A stretch of DNA of 64,000 nt from Bradyrhizobium sp. Tv2a-2 (GTDB lineage Bacteria; Pseudomonadota; Alphaproteobacteria; Rhizobiales; Xanthobacteraceae), in assembly GCF_000472425.1 (NCBI RefSeq), contig NZ_AXAI01000012.1, positions 80,817 through 144,816 of the forward strand, read 5' to 3'. Under the pieces are notes generated by a model. That model searched no databases. It was not told the origin of the DNA and worked only from the letters and a program-made list of their open reading frames with translations. Shown piece after piece: positions 17,290 to 26,336 of the stretch; position 1 is the stretch's first letter, and each line of letters opens with the position of its first letter. Both the position numbers and the translations under genes were made by a program.

Positions 17290-17922
17290 TTAGGCCATCT
17301 TCTCTTCCAGATCGTGCTCGATGATGTCGAGACCGGGATCGATCAGCTCGCCACGGAGCAGCGCCAGCGGCGCCTTGTGGTAGAGCTTGAAGTCGTTGAA
17401 GGGGTCGGTGATGATCTTGGTCATCCAGACGAGGCCGGTTTCGACGTCGCGGATGAAGAACAGGTGAACGGTGCGGAACAAGAGACCGCCGATGCCGACC
17501 ACCAGCCAGATCTTGGCCACCTGGCGCAGGAAGTCGGTCGTCGTGACCCACGGCTTGACCAGGCCGAACAGCGTCGGATCGAAATAGAGCACCACGGGGG
17601 AGGCCGCCCAGATCGCCATCAGCACAATCTTGCGGCGCAAATTGTAGCCGACCTTGATCTCTTCCTTGTGCTCATGGGTCGCGTGGTTGAGGTGGTCGTA
17701 GCCACGCGGTTCGAAGAAGAAGTGGCCGGCCTGGCGCGAGGTCATGGAGACCAGCCAGCCGATCAGCGCCGACATCAGGGGATCGAAATACAGCATCACG
17801 TAACCGATCATGAAGCTGACCGCACTGACGAAGTGCAGGCTCTGGTTGATGCGGCTGTGATGATAGTAGCGATGGTCGTCCCACCGCTGAACGCGCAGCT
17901 GCTCCAGGAAGTTCTTGATCAT
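17290..17922 (-). CDS. Integral membrane protein, Mpo1/DUF962-like
   Basis: This 210-residue protein has about four hydrophobic helices (near 29-48, 52-62, 98-116 and 138-158) and His-containing elements HRYYHHSRINQSLHF and SRQAGHFFFEPRG. The order of His-rich N-terminus, paired helices and a GHxxFE motif resembles the DUF962/Mpo1 family, whose yeast member is an Fe(II) dioxygenase that alpha-oxidises 2-hydroxy fatty acids. The assignment is by motif recall, so moderate. It sits among lipid-type genes, which fits a fatty-acyl substrate. Confidence 0.6.
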   Translation of the reverse strand: MIKNFLEQLRVQRWDDHRYYHHSRINQSLHFVSAVSFMIGYVMLYFDPLMSALIGWLVSMTSRQAGHFFFEPRGYDHLNHATHEHKEEIKVGYNLRRKIVLMAIWAASPVVLYFDPTLFGLVKPWVTTTDFLRQVAKIWLVVGIGGLLFRTVHLFFIRDVETGLVWMTKIITDPFNDFKLYHKAPLALLRGELIDPGLDIIEHDLEEKMA

Positions 17923-18121
17923 GTCTTGCCCCTAAGAGTGAGTCGCAAGTGACTGTAGTGGGATTCGATGTAGCGTGTGTGACATCATCATAATGACATA
18001 TGACAGCACGCAAAAACGACACGGCGGGTAAGGAAGATCGGCCGCCTGGAGCGGTTTGTGCTCCAGGTTTTTCATGTCTGACACGACCTCGAGGGGGCCG
18101 GTTCAGGCGTAACGGCACACC

Positions 18122-18811
18122 TCAGGCGGTGCGGGCGATCTCGGTCTTGCGGAAGCGGACCAGCGAGAAGTGGCCGAGCGGCGGGATCCGGCGGCGCTCC
18201 GCCAGCTCCATGCTGTGGGCGCCCGCGAGCCACTTGGTGTAGCGCGACCAGGCAAACTCGGCGGTGCGGAAGCCGAGCCGGCGCACCACCGGCTGCAGCG
18301 CCTGCTCGATGACGCGGCGGATGCCGTTGTCAGCGCTGACACGGGTGAGGATGATCAGCTCACCGCCCGGGCGGACCACGCGGGCGAACTCGTCGAGCGC
18401 GACCTCCGGGTTCGGCACGGCGGTGACGACATATTGCGCCATCACCACGTCGAAGGAATTGTCCGGGAATTCGAGCTTCTCGGCGTCCATCACCGCGAGG
18501 TCCTCGACATTCTTCAGGCGCTGCTCGGCGACGCGCTTCTTGGCCTTCTTCAGCATCTCTTCGGAAATGTCGGTGCCGAAGATGCGGACATTCGGCGCGT
18601 AGAGCGGCAGCGAAATGCCGGTACCAACGCCGACCTCGAGCACGCGGCCACCGAGCTTGTTGGTGGCCTCGATCGCAGCATCGCGGCCCTTGCTGAAGAC
18701 GCCGCCGAACACGAGGTCGTAAATCGGAGCCCAGCGGTCATAAGCCTGCTCGACCGTCGCACGGTCGAAGTCCAGCTCCCTGGCACCGTCAAGCTTCATC
18801 GTCTCTGCCAT
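18122..18811 (-). CDS. PmtA-like SAM methyltransferase
   Basis: This 229-residue class I methyltransferase has the features of the Rhodobacter-type phosphatidylethanolamine N-methyltransferase: an N-terminal AYDRWAPIYDLVFG element, motif I in VLEVGVGTGISLPLY, acidic FGTDIS, and the MDAEKLEFPDNSFDVV and RPGGELII segments. PmtA methylates phosphatidylethanolamine, the product of phosphatidylserine decarboxylase, and a decarboxylase gene lies 3 kb away. It follows the glycosyltransferase by 48 bases on the same strand, so they likely form an operon. The acceptor could be another aminolipid. Confidence 0.82.
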   Translation of the reverse strand: MAETMKLDGARELDFDRATVEQAYDRWAPIYDLVFGGVFSKGRDAAIEATNKLGGRVLEVGVGTGISLPLYAPNVRIFGTDISEEMLKKAKKRVAEQRLKNVEDLAVMDAEKLEFPDNSFDVVMAQYVVTAVPNPEVALDEFARVVRPGGELIILTRVSADNGIRRVIEQALQPVVRRLGFRTAEFAWSRYTKWLAGAHSMELAERRRIPPLGHFSLVRFRKTEIARTA

Positions 18812-18859
18812 CGTTCTCTCGCTATTCTTGTAAGAGGTCTATCAAGCTTTGGGTTCCGC

Positions 18860-19915
18860 TCAGCCGCGCACCGGGCTGCCGCTGGTCGCGACCCGGCTCG
18901 GGCGCCACAGACGGCTCGGCTGCAGCCGGCTCAGATTTCCGATGAACTGCCGGGCGCTGTTCTCCCAGGAACGCTCCAGCGCAAAGGCGCGGCAGGTCTG
19001 GCGCGACATCGGCAATGCGCGCAGGCAGGCGCTGCGCAGATCCCTGTCGAGCGCGCCGATCGGATGATCGGCGATGACGTCGAGCGGCCCGGTCACCGGA
19101 AACGCCGCGACCGGCACGCCGCAGGCCAGCGACTCCAGCTGCACCACGCCGAAGGTATCGGTGAGGCTTGGGAAGACGAAGACATCAGCCGCCGCCATGT
19201 GCGAGCTCAAGTCCTTGCCGGTCTTCTCGCCGAGCAAATGCGCGGTCGGGAAACGCCGCTCCAGCTCGGCCTTCTGCGGCCCGTCGCCGATCACGACCTT
19301 TGAGCCCGGCAGATCGAGCGAGAGGAAAGCTTCAAGGTTCTTTTCCACCGCGACCCGGCCCACGGTCATGAAGATCGGCCGCGGCAGATCGAGCTTGGCT
19401 GGGTCATTGGGATTGAACAACTCGGTGTCGACGCCACGGGTCCAGAAGCCGAGCTTGTTGAAGCCGCGTTCGGACAATTCCTGACGCAGCGAAGGCGTGG
19501 CGACCATGGTCATCGCCGCCGCGCCGTGAAAATAGCGCAGCACGGCATAGCCAACGCTGGCGGGGATGCCGGTGCGCACCGAAACATATTCGGGGAAGCG
19601 CGTGGTGTAGGAGGTGGTGAAGGCGAGCTTGTTGCGGCGGCAGTAGCCGCGCACCGCCCAGCCGATCGGCCCTTCAGTGGCGATATGGATCGCCTCGGGG
19701 GCGGCGGCCTCGATCCGTCGCGCGATCTCACCCCGGTTCGGCAGCGCCACGCGCAGGCTCTGATAGGTCGGCAGCGCCATCGACGGAAAGCCGTCCGGCG
19801 TCAAGAACTCGATCTCGCCCCCAAGCTTGGCGGCAGCGCGCGACAGCGACGTCAGAGTGCGAACCACGCCATTGACCTGCGGATGCCAGGCATCGGTCGC
19901 GATTAAAATCCGCAT
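18860..19915 (-). CDS. GT4-type glycosyltransferase, MgtA/SqdX-like
   Basis: This 351-residue GT-B glycosyltransferase starts with MRILIATDAWHPQVNGVVRT, typical of the MgtA/SqdX/Agt group that glycosylates diacylglycerol or phosphatidyl-myo-inositol. Other marks are the WTRGVDTELFNP motif and the C-terminal donor site (VGRVAVEKN, VVIGDGPQ, SLTDTFGVVQLESLACG). I used the ATG directly at the first beta-strand. It is the first gene of an apparent two-gene operon with the PmtA-like methyltransferase. The linkage suggests a glycolipid or modified aminolipid; the sugar donor is unknown. Confidence 0.85.
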   Translation of the reverse strand: MRILIATDAWHPQVNGVVRTLTSLSRAAAKLGGEIEFLTPDGFPSMALPTYQSLRVALPNRGEIARRIEAAAPEAIHIATEGPIGWAVRGYCRRNKLAFTTSYTTRFPEYVSVRTGIPASVGYAVLRYFHGAAAMTMVATPSLRQELSERGFNKLGFWTRGVDTELFNPNDPAKLDLPRPIFMTVGRVAVEKNLEAFLSLDLPGSKVVIGDGPQKAELERRFPTAHLLGEKTGKDLSSHMAAADVFVFPSLTDTFGVVQLESLACGVPVAAFPVTGPLDVIADHPIGALDRDLRSACLRALPMSRQTCRAFALERSWENSARQFIGNLSRLQPSRLWRPSRVATSGSPVRG

Positions 19916-20186
19916 CGGGAAAGGCCTTAAGGAGTTGGAAATGATTCTCGTTTCCAAACGACCTTGTTCTATGGATATTTCAAACGTGTGACGTCATCGA
20001 AGTGTTGAAGAACCTTTTTGTGCAGCTGCCGGCCATGCGGTCGCGAAACCGTCATGAAACAAAACTTAAGCCGACGAAACCGTTTTGCCGCCATCAAGCA
20101 AACGTCCCGAAACTTCTGGTCCTTAAGGCTTGCGGTCAAGGACGCCGGACAACCGGCGCCGCAGGGCGACAAACAGGGGACGACCA

Positions 20187-20909
20187 ATGCTCAATCAGAA
20201 CGCGGTCGCGCGCTCGCGCGCAGTGGTTTTCGCTGCTCTTGCCATCGGCGCTTTCGCATTCGCTTCTCCCGCCAAGGCAGCATCGCAGAGCCAGCTCTTT
20301 CCGTTTATCCTGCCGCTGCCGGCGCAACCACATCAGCCGGCCCAGCCATATCAGTATGAAACACAGCAGCCGTCCGTGCAGGCATACGCGGCGACCGAGG
20401 ACGAAGGCTCCGCCTACGAGCTGCCGCCGCGCCTGCGCCGCCAGATCGTGAACTACGCCTCGCACGAAGCGCCCGGCACCGTCATCATCGATACGCCCAA
20501 CACCTATCTCTATTACGTGCTGGGCAACGGCCGTGCGCTCCGCTACGGCATCGGCGTCGGCCGCGACGGCTTCACCTGGTCGGGCACGCAGTCCGTGACC
20601 AGGAAGGCGGAGTGGCCGGATTGGACCCCGCCGCCGGAGATGATCCATCGTCAGCCTTATCTGCCACGCCAGATGGCCGGCGGCCCCGGCAATCCGCTTG
20701 GCGCGCGCGCCATGTATCTTGGCGACACCGTATACCGCATCCACGGCACCAACGCGCCGGAAACCATCGGCACGCATGTGTCGTCGGGCTGCATCCGCCT
20801 CACCAATAACGACGTCACCGACCTCTATTCTCGCGTCAATGTCGGCACCAAGGTGATCGTGTTGCCCATGGAACAGCGCCGCGCCGATCTCGGCAGCGCG
20901 ACACGTTAA
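20187..20909 (+). CDS. L,D-transpeptidase (YkuD domain)
   Basis: The 240-residue product has a signal peptide ending near AKAASQ and a YkuD catalytic domain at about 97-228. The catalytic motif is HGTNAPETIGTHVSSGCIRL, with His186 and Cys202. L,D-transpeptidases form 3-3 peptidoglycan crosslinks or attach lipoproteins in the periplasm; in Rhizobiales these enzymes are numerous. AGGGGACGACCA precedes the ATG. It resembles the longer enzyme at 52737 through most of the catalytic domain (PNTYLYYVLGNGRA, GGPGNPLGARAMYLG). Confidence 0.92.
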   Translation: MLNQNAVARSRAVVFAALAIGAFAFASPAKAASQSQLFPFILPLPAQPHQPAQPYQYETQQPSVQAYAATEDEGSAYELPPRLRRQIVNYASHEAPGTVIIDTPNTYLYYVLGNGRALRYGIGVGRDGFTWSGTQSVTRKAEWPDWTPPPEMIHRQPYLPRQMAGGPGNPLGARAMYLGDTVYRIHGTNAPETIGTHVSSGCIRLTNNDVTDLYSRVNVGTKVIVLPMEQRRADLGSATR

Positions 20910-20933
20910 TCATTAAATTCCCGACAGACGACC

Positions 20934-20967
20934 AAAACGGCTCCGGCGGCCACGGCGGAGCCGTTTT
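20934..20967 (+). terminator. Bidirectional intrinsic terminator
   Basis: AAAACGGCTCCG and CGGAGCCGTTTT form a perfect 12-base stem over a 10-base loop. The run of T follows on the top strand, ending the L,D-transpeptidase transcript. Confidence 0.85.
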
Positions 20968-21051
20968 CCTTTGCGGTAACTGAATCCCGCCGGTCTGGCG
21001 CGGCCTCGCGCTGCCCTGTAGAGTCTCCGGTCGGTTTGCCCCGGGGGGACG

Positions 21052-22617
21052 ATGCGTCTGGATAAACGGCTCAAAGCGATCGCGATCGCGCTTGGCGTCA
21101 TCTTGGTCTCGTTCCTGGTGAGCCTGGAAGCGATGGACTGGCTGTCACCTGGCGGTGCGGTCAAGGCCCCGGTCATTGCCGAGCCGCCGCCGCTGCCGGC
21201 TGTTGCGCGCACCTCCTTCGTGGTGGCGCCGGTCGTGATCTCGCTGGCGGCCATCCGCGACGCGGCCGAGCGCAGTGCGCAAAAGAATTTCGCAGGCAAG
21301 GCCGACAACCCGGTGGCGCAGGTCCTGCAGAACGCCGACATCGGCTGGACCGCCTCGCGCGGGCCGATCAGCGCGACCGGCGCCCAGGACATGCTGTCGC
21401 TGTCGACCCCGATCACGGGCAAGGTCAACGTCACGGGCTCGCTGTCGTCCAAGGCGACCGGCGCGGTGCAGGATGCGATCGGCGGCTTGCTTGGCGCCAA
21501 CGCGGCCAAGCAGGTCGGCAGCATCAACATCAAGAACATCAATGCCAATGCCGAGATCAAGGGCAACGTCACCATCACGTCGCGGCCGAAATTCGCCGCC
21601 GCCTGGCGGGTCGAGCCGAATTTCGGCGCCCAGGTCACGCTCGGCGACACCAACGTCTCGCTCGCCGGCGCCCATGTCAACGTGCCGCAGCAGATCAAGC
21701 CGTTCATCGACAAGACCGTCGGCGATCAGCTCAATGCGGCCGGCGAACGCATCCGCAACGATCCGGCCCTGGAGAAGAACGCGCGCATCCAGTGGGCCAA
21801 GGCCTGCCAGTCGATACCGCTGCAGGCCGCGGGCACGACCGCGGCGATGCCGGCGCTGTGGCTGGAAATGAAGCCGACCCGGGCGGTCGCGGCGCAGCCG
21901 AAGATCGACGCCTCGGCGCTGACGCTGACCATGGGGATCGAGGCGGAGACGCGCATCTCGCCGACCCAGACCAAGCCGGATTGCCCGTTCCCCGAGAAGA
22001 TCACCATCGTGCCGCCGACGCCCGGCGGGGTGAGCATCGGCGTGCCGATCGATCTGCCGTTCACCGAGATCAACAAGATCATCGAGGCGCAGTTTGTCGG
22101 CAAGACGTTTCCGGAGGACGGTTCGGGCGCGGTCGATGTCACGGTCAAGCGCGCGACGCTTGCGGCTTCCGGTGACCGGCTCCTGATCTCGCTTCTGGTG
22201 CATGCGAAGGAGAAGAGCTTCTTCGGCTTCGGCGCAGATGCGACACTGCATATTTGGGGCCGGCCGGTGCTTGATGATGCGCAGCAGACACTGCGCTTCA
22301 CCGACATCCAACTCGCAGTAGAATCGGAGGCCGCGTTCGGTCTTCTTGGCGCCGCGGCACGCGCGGTGGTGCCGCATCTGCAGCAGACACTCTACGAAAA
22401 GACGATGGTCGACTTAAAGCCGTTCGCGGCCAATGCGCGCGAAAAGATTGCCGATGTGATCGCGGATTTCCAGAAGAGCGGCGATGGTGTCCGGGTTGAC
22501 GCCAGGATTAACGATCTTCGTCTCTCCGACATCGCCTTTGACGCCAAGACACTGCGCGTCGTCGCGCAGGCCGAAGGCGCGATCAATGTCACGGTTACCA
22601 AGCTGCCGGACCTCTGA
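21052..22617 (+). CDS. DUF4403 family protein
   Basis: This 521-residue protein has an N-terminal membrane anchor or signal (about 8-28) and matches DUF4403, a family of long periplasmic beta-rich proteins. Recognisable parts are SFVVAPVVISLAAIRDAAER at the start of the domain, the repeated aromatic-poor strands and a C-terminal NDLRLSDIAFDAKTLRVVAQAEG region. DUF4403 resembles lipid-binding BPI/TULIP-type folds, so a lipid-transfer role is conceivable but not shown. A GGGGGGA Shine-Dalgarno precedes the ATG. Confidence 0.82.
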   Translation: MRLDKRLKAIAIALGVILVSFLVSLEAMDWLSPGGAVKAPVIAEPPPLPAVARTSFVVAPVVISLAAIRDAAERSAQKNFAGKADNPVAQVLQNADIGWTASRGPISATGAQDMLSLSTPITGKVNVTGSLSSKATGAVQDAIGGLLGANAAKQVGSINIKNINANAEIKGNVTITSRPKFAAAWRVEPNFGAQVTLGDTNVSLAGAHVNVPQQIKPFIDKTVGDQLNAAGERIRNDPALEKNARIQWAKACQSIPLQAAGTTAAMPALWLEMKPTRAVAAQPKIDASALTLTMGIEAETRISPTQTKPDCPFPEKITIVPPTPGGVSIGVPIDLPFTEINKIIEAQFVGKTFPEDGSGAVDVTVKRATLAASGDRLLISLLVHAKEKSFFGFGADATLHIWGRPVLDDAQQTLRFTDIQLAVESEAAFGLLGAAARAVVPHLQQTLYEKTMVDLKPFAANAREKIADVIADFQKSGDGVRVDARINDLRLSDIAFDAKTLRVVAQAEGAINVTVTKLPDL

Positions 22618-22832
22618 TCGCTGCAAGCGGAGCGAGATAAGCACCTAGCTTGGATGAGCCACGCGATATCCTGGACGATCCCTCGGCCTGGAGCGCCCCG
22701 CATGTCGCTTACGCTCATGCGGGCTACGGAAGTATGATACCCCCCCTCACCCCGTCTAAAACGACTGCTTTGCGAGGCGGCCCGAATGTGGCAAGTAGCC
22801 TGCACAACAACAGAAATCAGGGAGAACCAAGC

Positions 22833-24047
22833 ATGAAACGACTTGCCGCAACCTTTGCCGCGGGAGTTGCGTTCGCCGCCCTCGCGGGGCCGGCCGGCGC
22901 GCAGACGATTTCCGACGACGTCGTGAAGATCGGCGTGCTCACCGACATGTCGAGCCTGTATGCGGATGCCACCGGCAAGGGATCGGTGGCCGCCGTGCAG
23001 ATGGCGGTGGCCGACTACGGCGGCAAGGTCAAGGGCAAGCCGGTCGAGGTGGTCTATGCCGACCACCAGAACAAGCCCGACGTCGGCGTCTCCATCGCCC
23101 GCAACTGGTACGACAATGAGAAGGTCGATGCGATCTTCGACGTGCCGACCTCTTCCGTCGCGCTGCCGATCTCGGCGCTGACTCGCGAGAAGAACAAGAT
23201 CAACATCAATTCCGGCGGCGGCTCCTCCGACATCACCGGTCCCGCCTGCTCGCCCAACACTGTGCACTGGACCTACGACACCTACGCGCTGTCCAACGTC
23301 GCCGGCAAGGCGATGGTCAAGCGCGGCGAGGACACCTGGTTCTTCGTCACCGCCGACTACGCCTTCGGCCAGGCGCTGGAGCGCGATGCCGCCAACGTGG
23401 TCACGAGCAACGGCGGCAAGGTGATCGGCGACGTCCGCGCACCGCTCAATACCTCCGACTTCTCCTCCTTCCTGCTGCAGGCGCAGGCCTCCAAGGCCAA
23501 GGTCATTGGGCTTGCGAATGCGGGCGGCGACACCACCAATGCGCTGAAGCAGGCGGCCGAATTCGGCATCATGCCCGGGCAGAAGATGATCGCGCTGCTG
23601 ATGGAGATCACCGACGTGCATTCGCTCGGCATCAAGGCGACCCAAGGCCTGATTGTCACCGACGCCTTCTACTGGGACCGCGACGACGAGTCGCGCGCCT
23701 TCTCCAAGCGCTTCTACGACAAGGTTGGACACATGCCGACCATGATCCAGGCCGGCCTCTATTCGGCGACGATGCATTACCTGAAGGCGATCGAGGCCAT
23801 CGGTACCGACGAGGCGCCGAAGGTGATGGAACAGATGCGCGCCATGCCGATCAACGACTTCTTCGCTCACGGCGGCAAGATCCGCATCGACGGCCGGATG
23901 GTGCATGACATGTATCTGTTCGAGGTCAAGAAGCCCGAGGAATCCAAGGGCGAGTGGGACCTCTACAAGCTGATCGCCACCGTCCCCGGCGACGAGGCGT
24001 TCCGTCCGCTGGACAAGGGCGGCTGCCCACTGGTGAAGACGAATTGA
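22833..24047 (+). CDS. ABC transporter periplasmic amino-acid-type binding protein
   Basis: This 404-residue protein has a signal peptide ending AGAQTIS and a type I periplasmic binding fold of the Leu/Ile/Val-binding (LivJ-like, Peripla_BP_6) family: VVKIGVLTDMSSLYADATG, DHQNKPDVGVSIARNWYD, NSGGGSSDITGPACSPNT and FVTADYAFGQALERDA. GGGAGAA precedes the start. No permease or ATPase gene adjoins it, so it must work with transporter parts encoded elsewhere. The ligand could be an amino acid, urea/amide or an aromatic acid. Confidence 0.9.
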   Translation: MKRLAATFAAGVAFAALAGPAGAQTISDDVVKIGVLTDMSSLYADATGKGSVAAVQMAVADYGGKVKGKPVEVVYADHQNKPDVGVSIARNWYDNEKVDAIFDVPTSSVALPISALTREKNKININSGGGSSDITGPACSPNTVHWTYDTYALSNVAGKAMVKRGEDTWFFVTADYAFGQALERDAANVVTSNGGKVIGDVRAPLNTSDFSSFLLQAQASKAKVIGLANAGGDTTNALKQAAEFGIMPGQKMIALLMEITDVHSLGIKATQGLIVTDAFYWDRDDESRAFSKRFYDKVGHMPTMIQAGLYSATMHYLKAIEAIGTDEAPKVMEQMRAMPINDFFAHGGKIRIDGRMVHDMYLFEVKKPEESKGEWDLYKLIATVPGDEAFRPLDKGGCPLVKTN

Positions 24048-24108
24048 TCTTCCTCCTGCCTCGCCCCGCCCTCGTGGGGGAGAGAGCAGCAAAGCGATGC
24101 AAAAACAA

Positions 24109-24138
24109 AAACGCGCCCAGGGATCACCGGGCGCGTTT
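24109..24138. terminator. Bidirectional terminator between convergent genes
   Basis: AAACGCGCCC and GGGCGCGTTT form a perfect 10-base stem over a 10-base loop, between the binding-protein gene and the convergent PRC-barrel gene. Confidence 0.85.
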
Positions 24139-24161
24139 CGTTTTGCGTTGAAAGGCTGCGA

Positions 24162-24665
24162 TTACTCGCTGTACTTGAACTCGGGCATCGCCTTCAACTC
24201 ATCCTTGGTCGCGTTGAACAGCGCATGATCCGGGTACCACGGATTGGACTTGGACATCGTCGTCGGCGATGAGCCCGTAGTTGTCGCCGAGCCTGTCGTC
24301 GTGGTCGAGGACGGCCGGCTCGCGGGCGGCGGCGCGGCATTGGAGGCCGTCGCAGAAGGCACGGGCTCCTCGGAGAATTTCATCTTGTCGAACGACACCG
24401 CGACAAGATGCTCGCCCATGCCGAGCAAGCCGCCGACACCGATCACGGCAGCTTTCACGTTGCCGCTCTTGTCCATCAAGAGATCATTGATCGAACCGAT
24501 CTTCTCGTTCTTTTCATTGTAGACGTTCAGGCCGACCACTTTCGAGGCACGCCAGGTGCTGCCTTGCAGCCCGGACGGCGCCGTTGCGGCCGGGGGTTCC
24601 GCAAACGCGGCACTCGCCAGCATCGCCGAGCCGACGAGCCCTGCGGCGACATATTTCAACAACAT
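24162..24665 (-). CDS. Secreted PRC-barrel domain protein
   Basis: The 167-residue product has a signal peptide ending SAAFAEPP and a PRC-barrel at about 38-95 (WRASKVVGLNVYNEKNEKIG, INDLLMDKSGNVKAAVIGVG). A Ser/Thr/Pro-rich linker and a C-terminal LKAMPEFKY segment follow. GGAGAGAG precedes the ATG. Such PRC-barrel proteins are common in Rhizobiales envelopes, with unknown ligands. It converges on the ABC binding-protein gene. Confidence 0.85.
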   Translation of the reverse strand: MLLKYVAAGLVGSAMLASAAFAEPPAATAPSGLQGSTWRASKVVGLNVYNEKNEKIGSINDLLMDKSGNVKAAVIGVGGLLGMGEHLVAVSFDKMKFSEEPVPSATASNAAPPPASRPSSTTTTGSATTTGSSPTTMSKSNPWYPDHALFNATKDELKAMPEFKYSE

Positions 24666-24799
24666 CTGCTCTCTCCATCATTGGCCAAAAGGTGAAGAGA
24701 AAACCGTGCTGTTCGCGCGCAGTTCCTGCGCCGCGGAAGATTTCGAACCCGCAACGCAGCAAAATGCGCGAGAATAATTGCGAGCACGCGGAACGCGTC

Positions 24800-24840
24800 C
24801 GGGAACAACCGGCCTTCCTGTTTGGAAGGCCGGTTGTTCC
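24800..24840. terminator. Perfect 18-bp stem hairpin
   Basis: GGGAACAACCGGCCTTCC and its exact complement flank a 5-base loop. It lies 26 bases beyond the stop of the Ser/Thr-rich gene on the minus strand and probably ends that transcript, although a T run is absent. Confidence 0.65.
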
Positions 24841-24866
24841 CGTCTGGCCTTGTCGCGTCGCCGAGG

Positions 24867-25433
24867 TCAGGTCTTGTAGTCGATCAGGATCGCCTGCAGT
24901 TGCGAAGAGCTGTCGGACGTGGTGCTCGTGCCGCTCGCATTGTAGGAGTTCGTAGACGACGAGTTCGACAGCGAAGACTGCAGCGCCTGCAGGAACTGCT
25001 GCAACAACTCGGAGATGGACGTATCGGAGGACGACGTCGTCGAGCTCGTAGTCGAGGACGAATCCGTCGACGACGACGCGCTGTCCGTGCCGTCGCTCGG
25101 CGGCGGGCCGCCAGGGCCCTGTCCGAACGTCGCCTGGAAGACGCCCTTCAACTCGGTCGCCTGGGCACCGGTCAGCTTGCCGGAAGACACCTCGTTCTTG
25201 ATGAGGTCGTCGATCTTCGACTGCATGTCGGCCGGCGACAGTTTGGTGCCGCTCGTGCTGTCGCCGGACTGGTTCGACTTGATTGCTGAATCGATGTCGG
25301 TCAACGCCGAGGATAGCGCTGTCTCGTCGGATGACGAGACAGTGCCGTTGGAGACCTCGGACTGCAGCTCGGCCTCGAGCTTCTGCAGTGGGGTCTGGTA
25401 GCTGCTGCTTGAGGACAGTGATGATATGGACAT
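24867..25433 (-). CDS. Ser/Thr-rich hypothetical protein
   Basis: This 188-residue protein is unusually rich in Ser and Thr, with runs such as SSSTDSSSTTSSTTSSS between about 118 and 137. The middle section (ALTDIDSAIKSN through LTGAQATELKGVF) is helical, with Asp/Ser-rich loops recalling EF-hand-type segments seen in some Bradyrhizobium proteins. GGAGTGACC precedes the start MSISSL. There is no signal peptide or TM helix. I cannot name a function; an N-terminal secretion signal of a non-Sec type is possible because the first 12 residues are nearly all Ser. Confidence 0.65.
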   Translation of the reverse strand: MSISSLSSSSSYQTPLQKLEAELQSEVSNGTVSSSDETALSSALTDIDSAIKSNQSGDSTSGTKLSPADMQSKIDDLIKNEVSSGKLTGAQATELKGVFQATFGQGPGGPPPSDGTDSASSSTDSSSTTSSTTSSSDTSISELLQQFLQALQSSLSNSSSTNSYNASGTSTTSDSSSQLQAILIDYKT

Positions 25434-25593
25434 GGTCACTCCGGTTGGATGCGAGCGGGACGCATTGACCATGGATTAACCATATTAACGGGCTCTTTTC
25501 GCCGATTGCGAAGGGTTGCAGGCCTCCCCGCCGGAAACATTTGGAAACAAAAATCTTTCCCGCTTCGAGCCGAATCAAAGACAAAGGTCAGGC

Positions 25594-26334
25594 ATGGTCC
25601 GATCGACGCCCAACATTCTTGTCGTGGAAGATGACCGCGAGACGCGCACGCTGATCGCGAAGTATCTTCGTACCAACGCCTGCAACGTGACAACCGCCGC
25701 CGACGGGCGCGAGATGGCGCGCGCCATGACCGATCACCGTGTCGACCTCCTGATCCTGGACGTGATGCTGCCGGGCGAGGACGGCCTCAGCCTGTGCCGC
25801 AAGGTGCGCGCGGAATCACAGGTGCCGATCATCATGCTGACCGCACGCGGCGAGGACGTCGACCGCATCGTGGGCCTCGAGATGGGTGCCGACGACTACA
25901 TGCCCAAGCCCTTCAATCCGCGCGAGCTGCTCGCGCGGATCAACGCCGTGCTGCGACGCCAGCAGGCTGCGCAGAACGCCTCCGCCATCGAGGGCGCGGC
26001 CGCATTGTCGTTCCAGGGCTGGCACATCGATCTCAGGCTGCGCGAACTGCGCAACCCGGAAGGCGCGCGGGTGGCGATGACCAGCGCCGAGTTCGACCTG
26101 TTGCGCACCTTCTGCGAGCGGCCGGGCCGGGTGCTGTCGCGCGACAGCCTGCTCGACCTCACGCAAGGGCGCAATGCCGGCTCGTTCGAGCGCTCGATCG
26201 ACGTGCTGGTCAGCCGCATCCGCCGCAAGATCGAGCCCGATCCGCAGGAGGCGAGCCTGATCAAGACGGTGCGCTCGGGCGGCTATGTCTTCACGCCGAG
26301 GGTCGAAGCGGTCGCGCCGGTCGCAACCGTCTGA
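25594..26334 (+). CDS. OmpR-family response regulator
   Basis: This 246-residue regulator has a receiver domain with phosphoacceptor Asp56 (LLILDVMLPGEDG), the acidic pair in VVEDD and the Lys in YMPKPF. A winged-helix DNA-binding domain follows (about 150-240), with the RSIDVLVSRIRRKIEPDP and IKTVRSGGYVF motifs. The start was set at MVRSTPN after AAAGGTCAGGC. Its stop is two bases before the histidine-kinase start, so the two form an operon and almost certainly a cognate pair. Confidence 0.92.
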   Translation: MVRSTPNILVVEDDRETRTLIAKYLRTNACNVTTAADGREMARAMTDHRVDLLILDVMLPGEDGLSLCRKVRAESQVPIIMLTARGEDVDRIVGLEMGADDYMPKPFNPRELLARINAVLRRQQAAQNASAIEGAAALSFQGWHIDLRLRELRNPEGARVAMTSAEFDLLRTFCERPGRVLSRDSLLDLTQGRNAGSFERSIDVLVSRIRRKIEPDPQEASLIKTVRSGGYVFTPRVEAVAPVATV

Positions 26335-26336
26335 CC

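Noticed and set aside
22392..24092. 566-residue minus-strand frame opposite the binding-protein gene
   Set aside because: Arg/Gly/Asp-rich shadow of the ABC binding protein and DUF4403 3-prime end.
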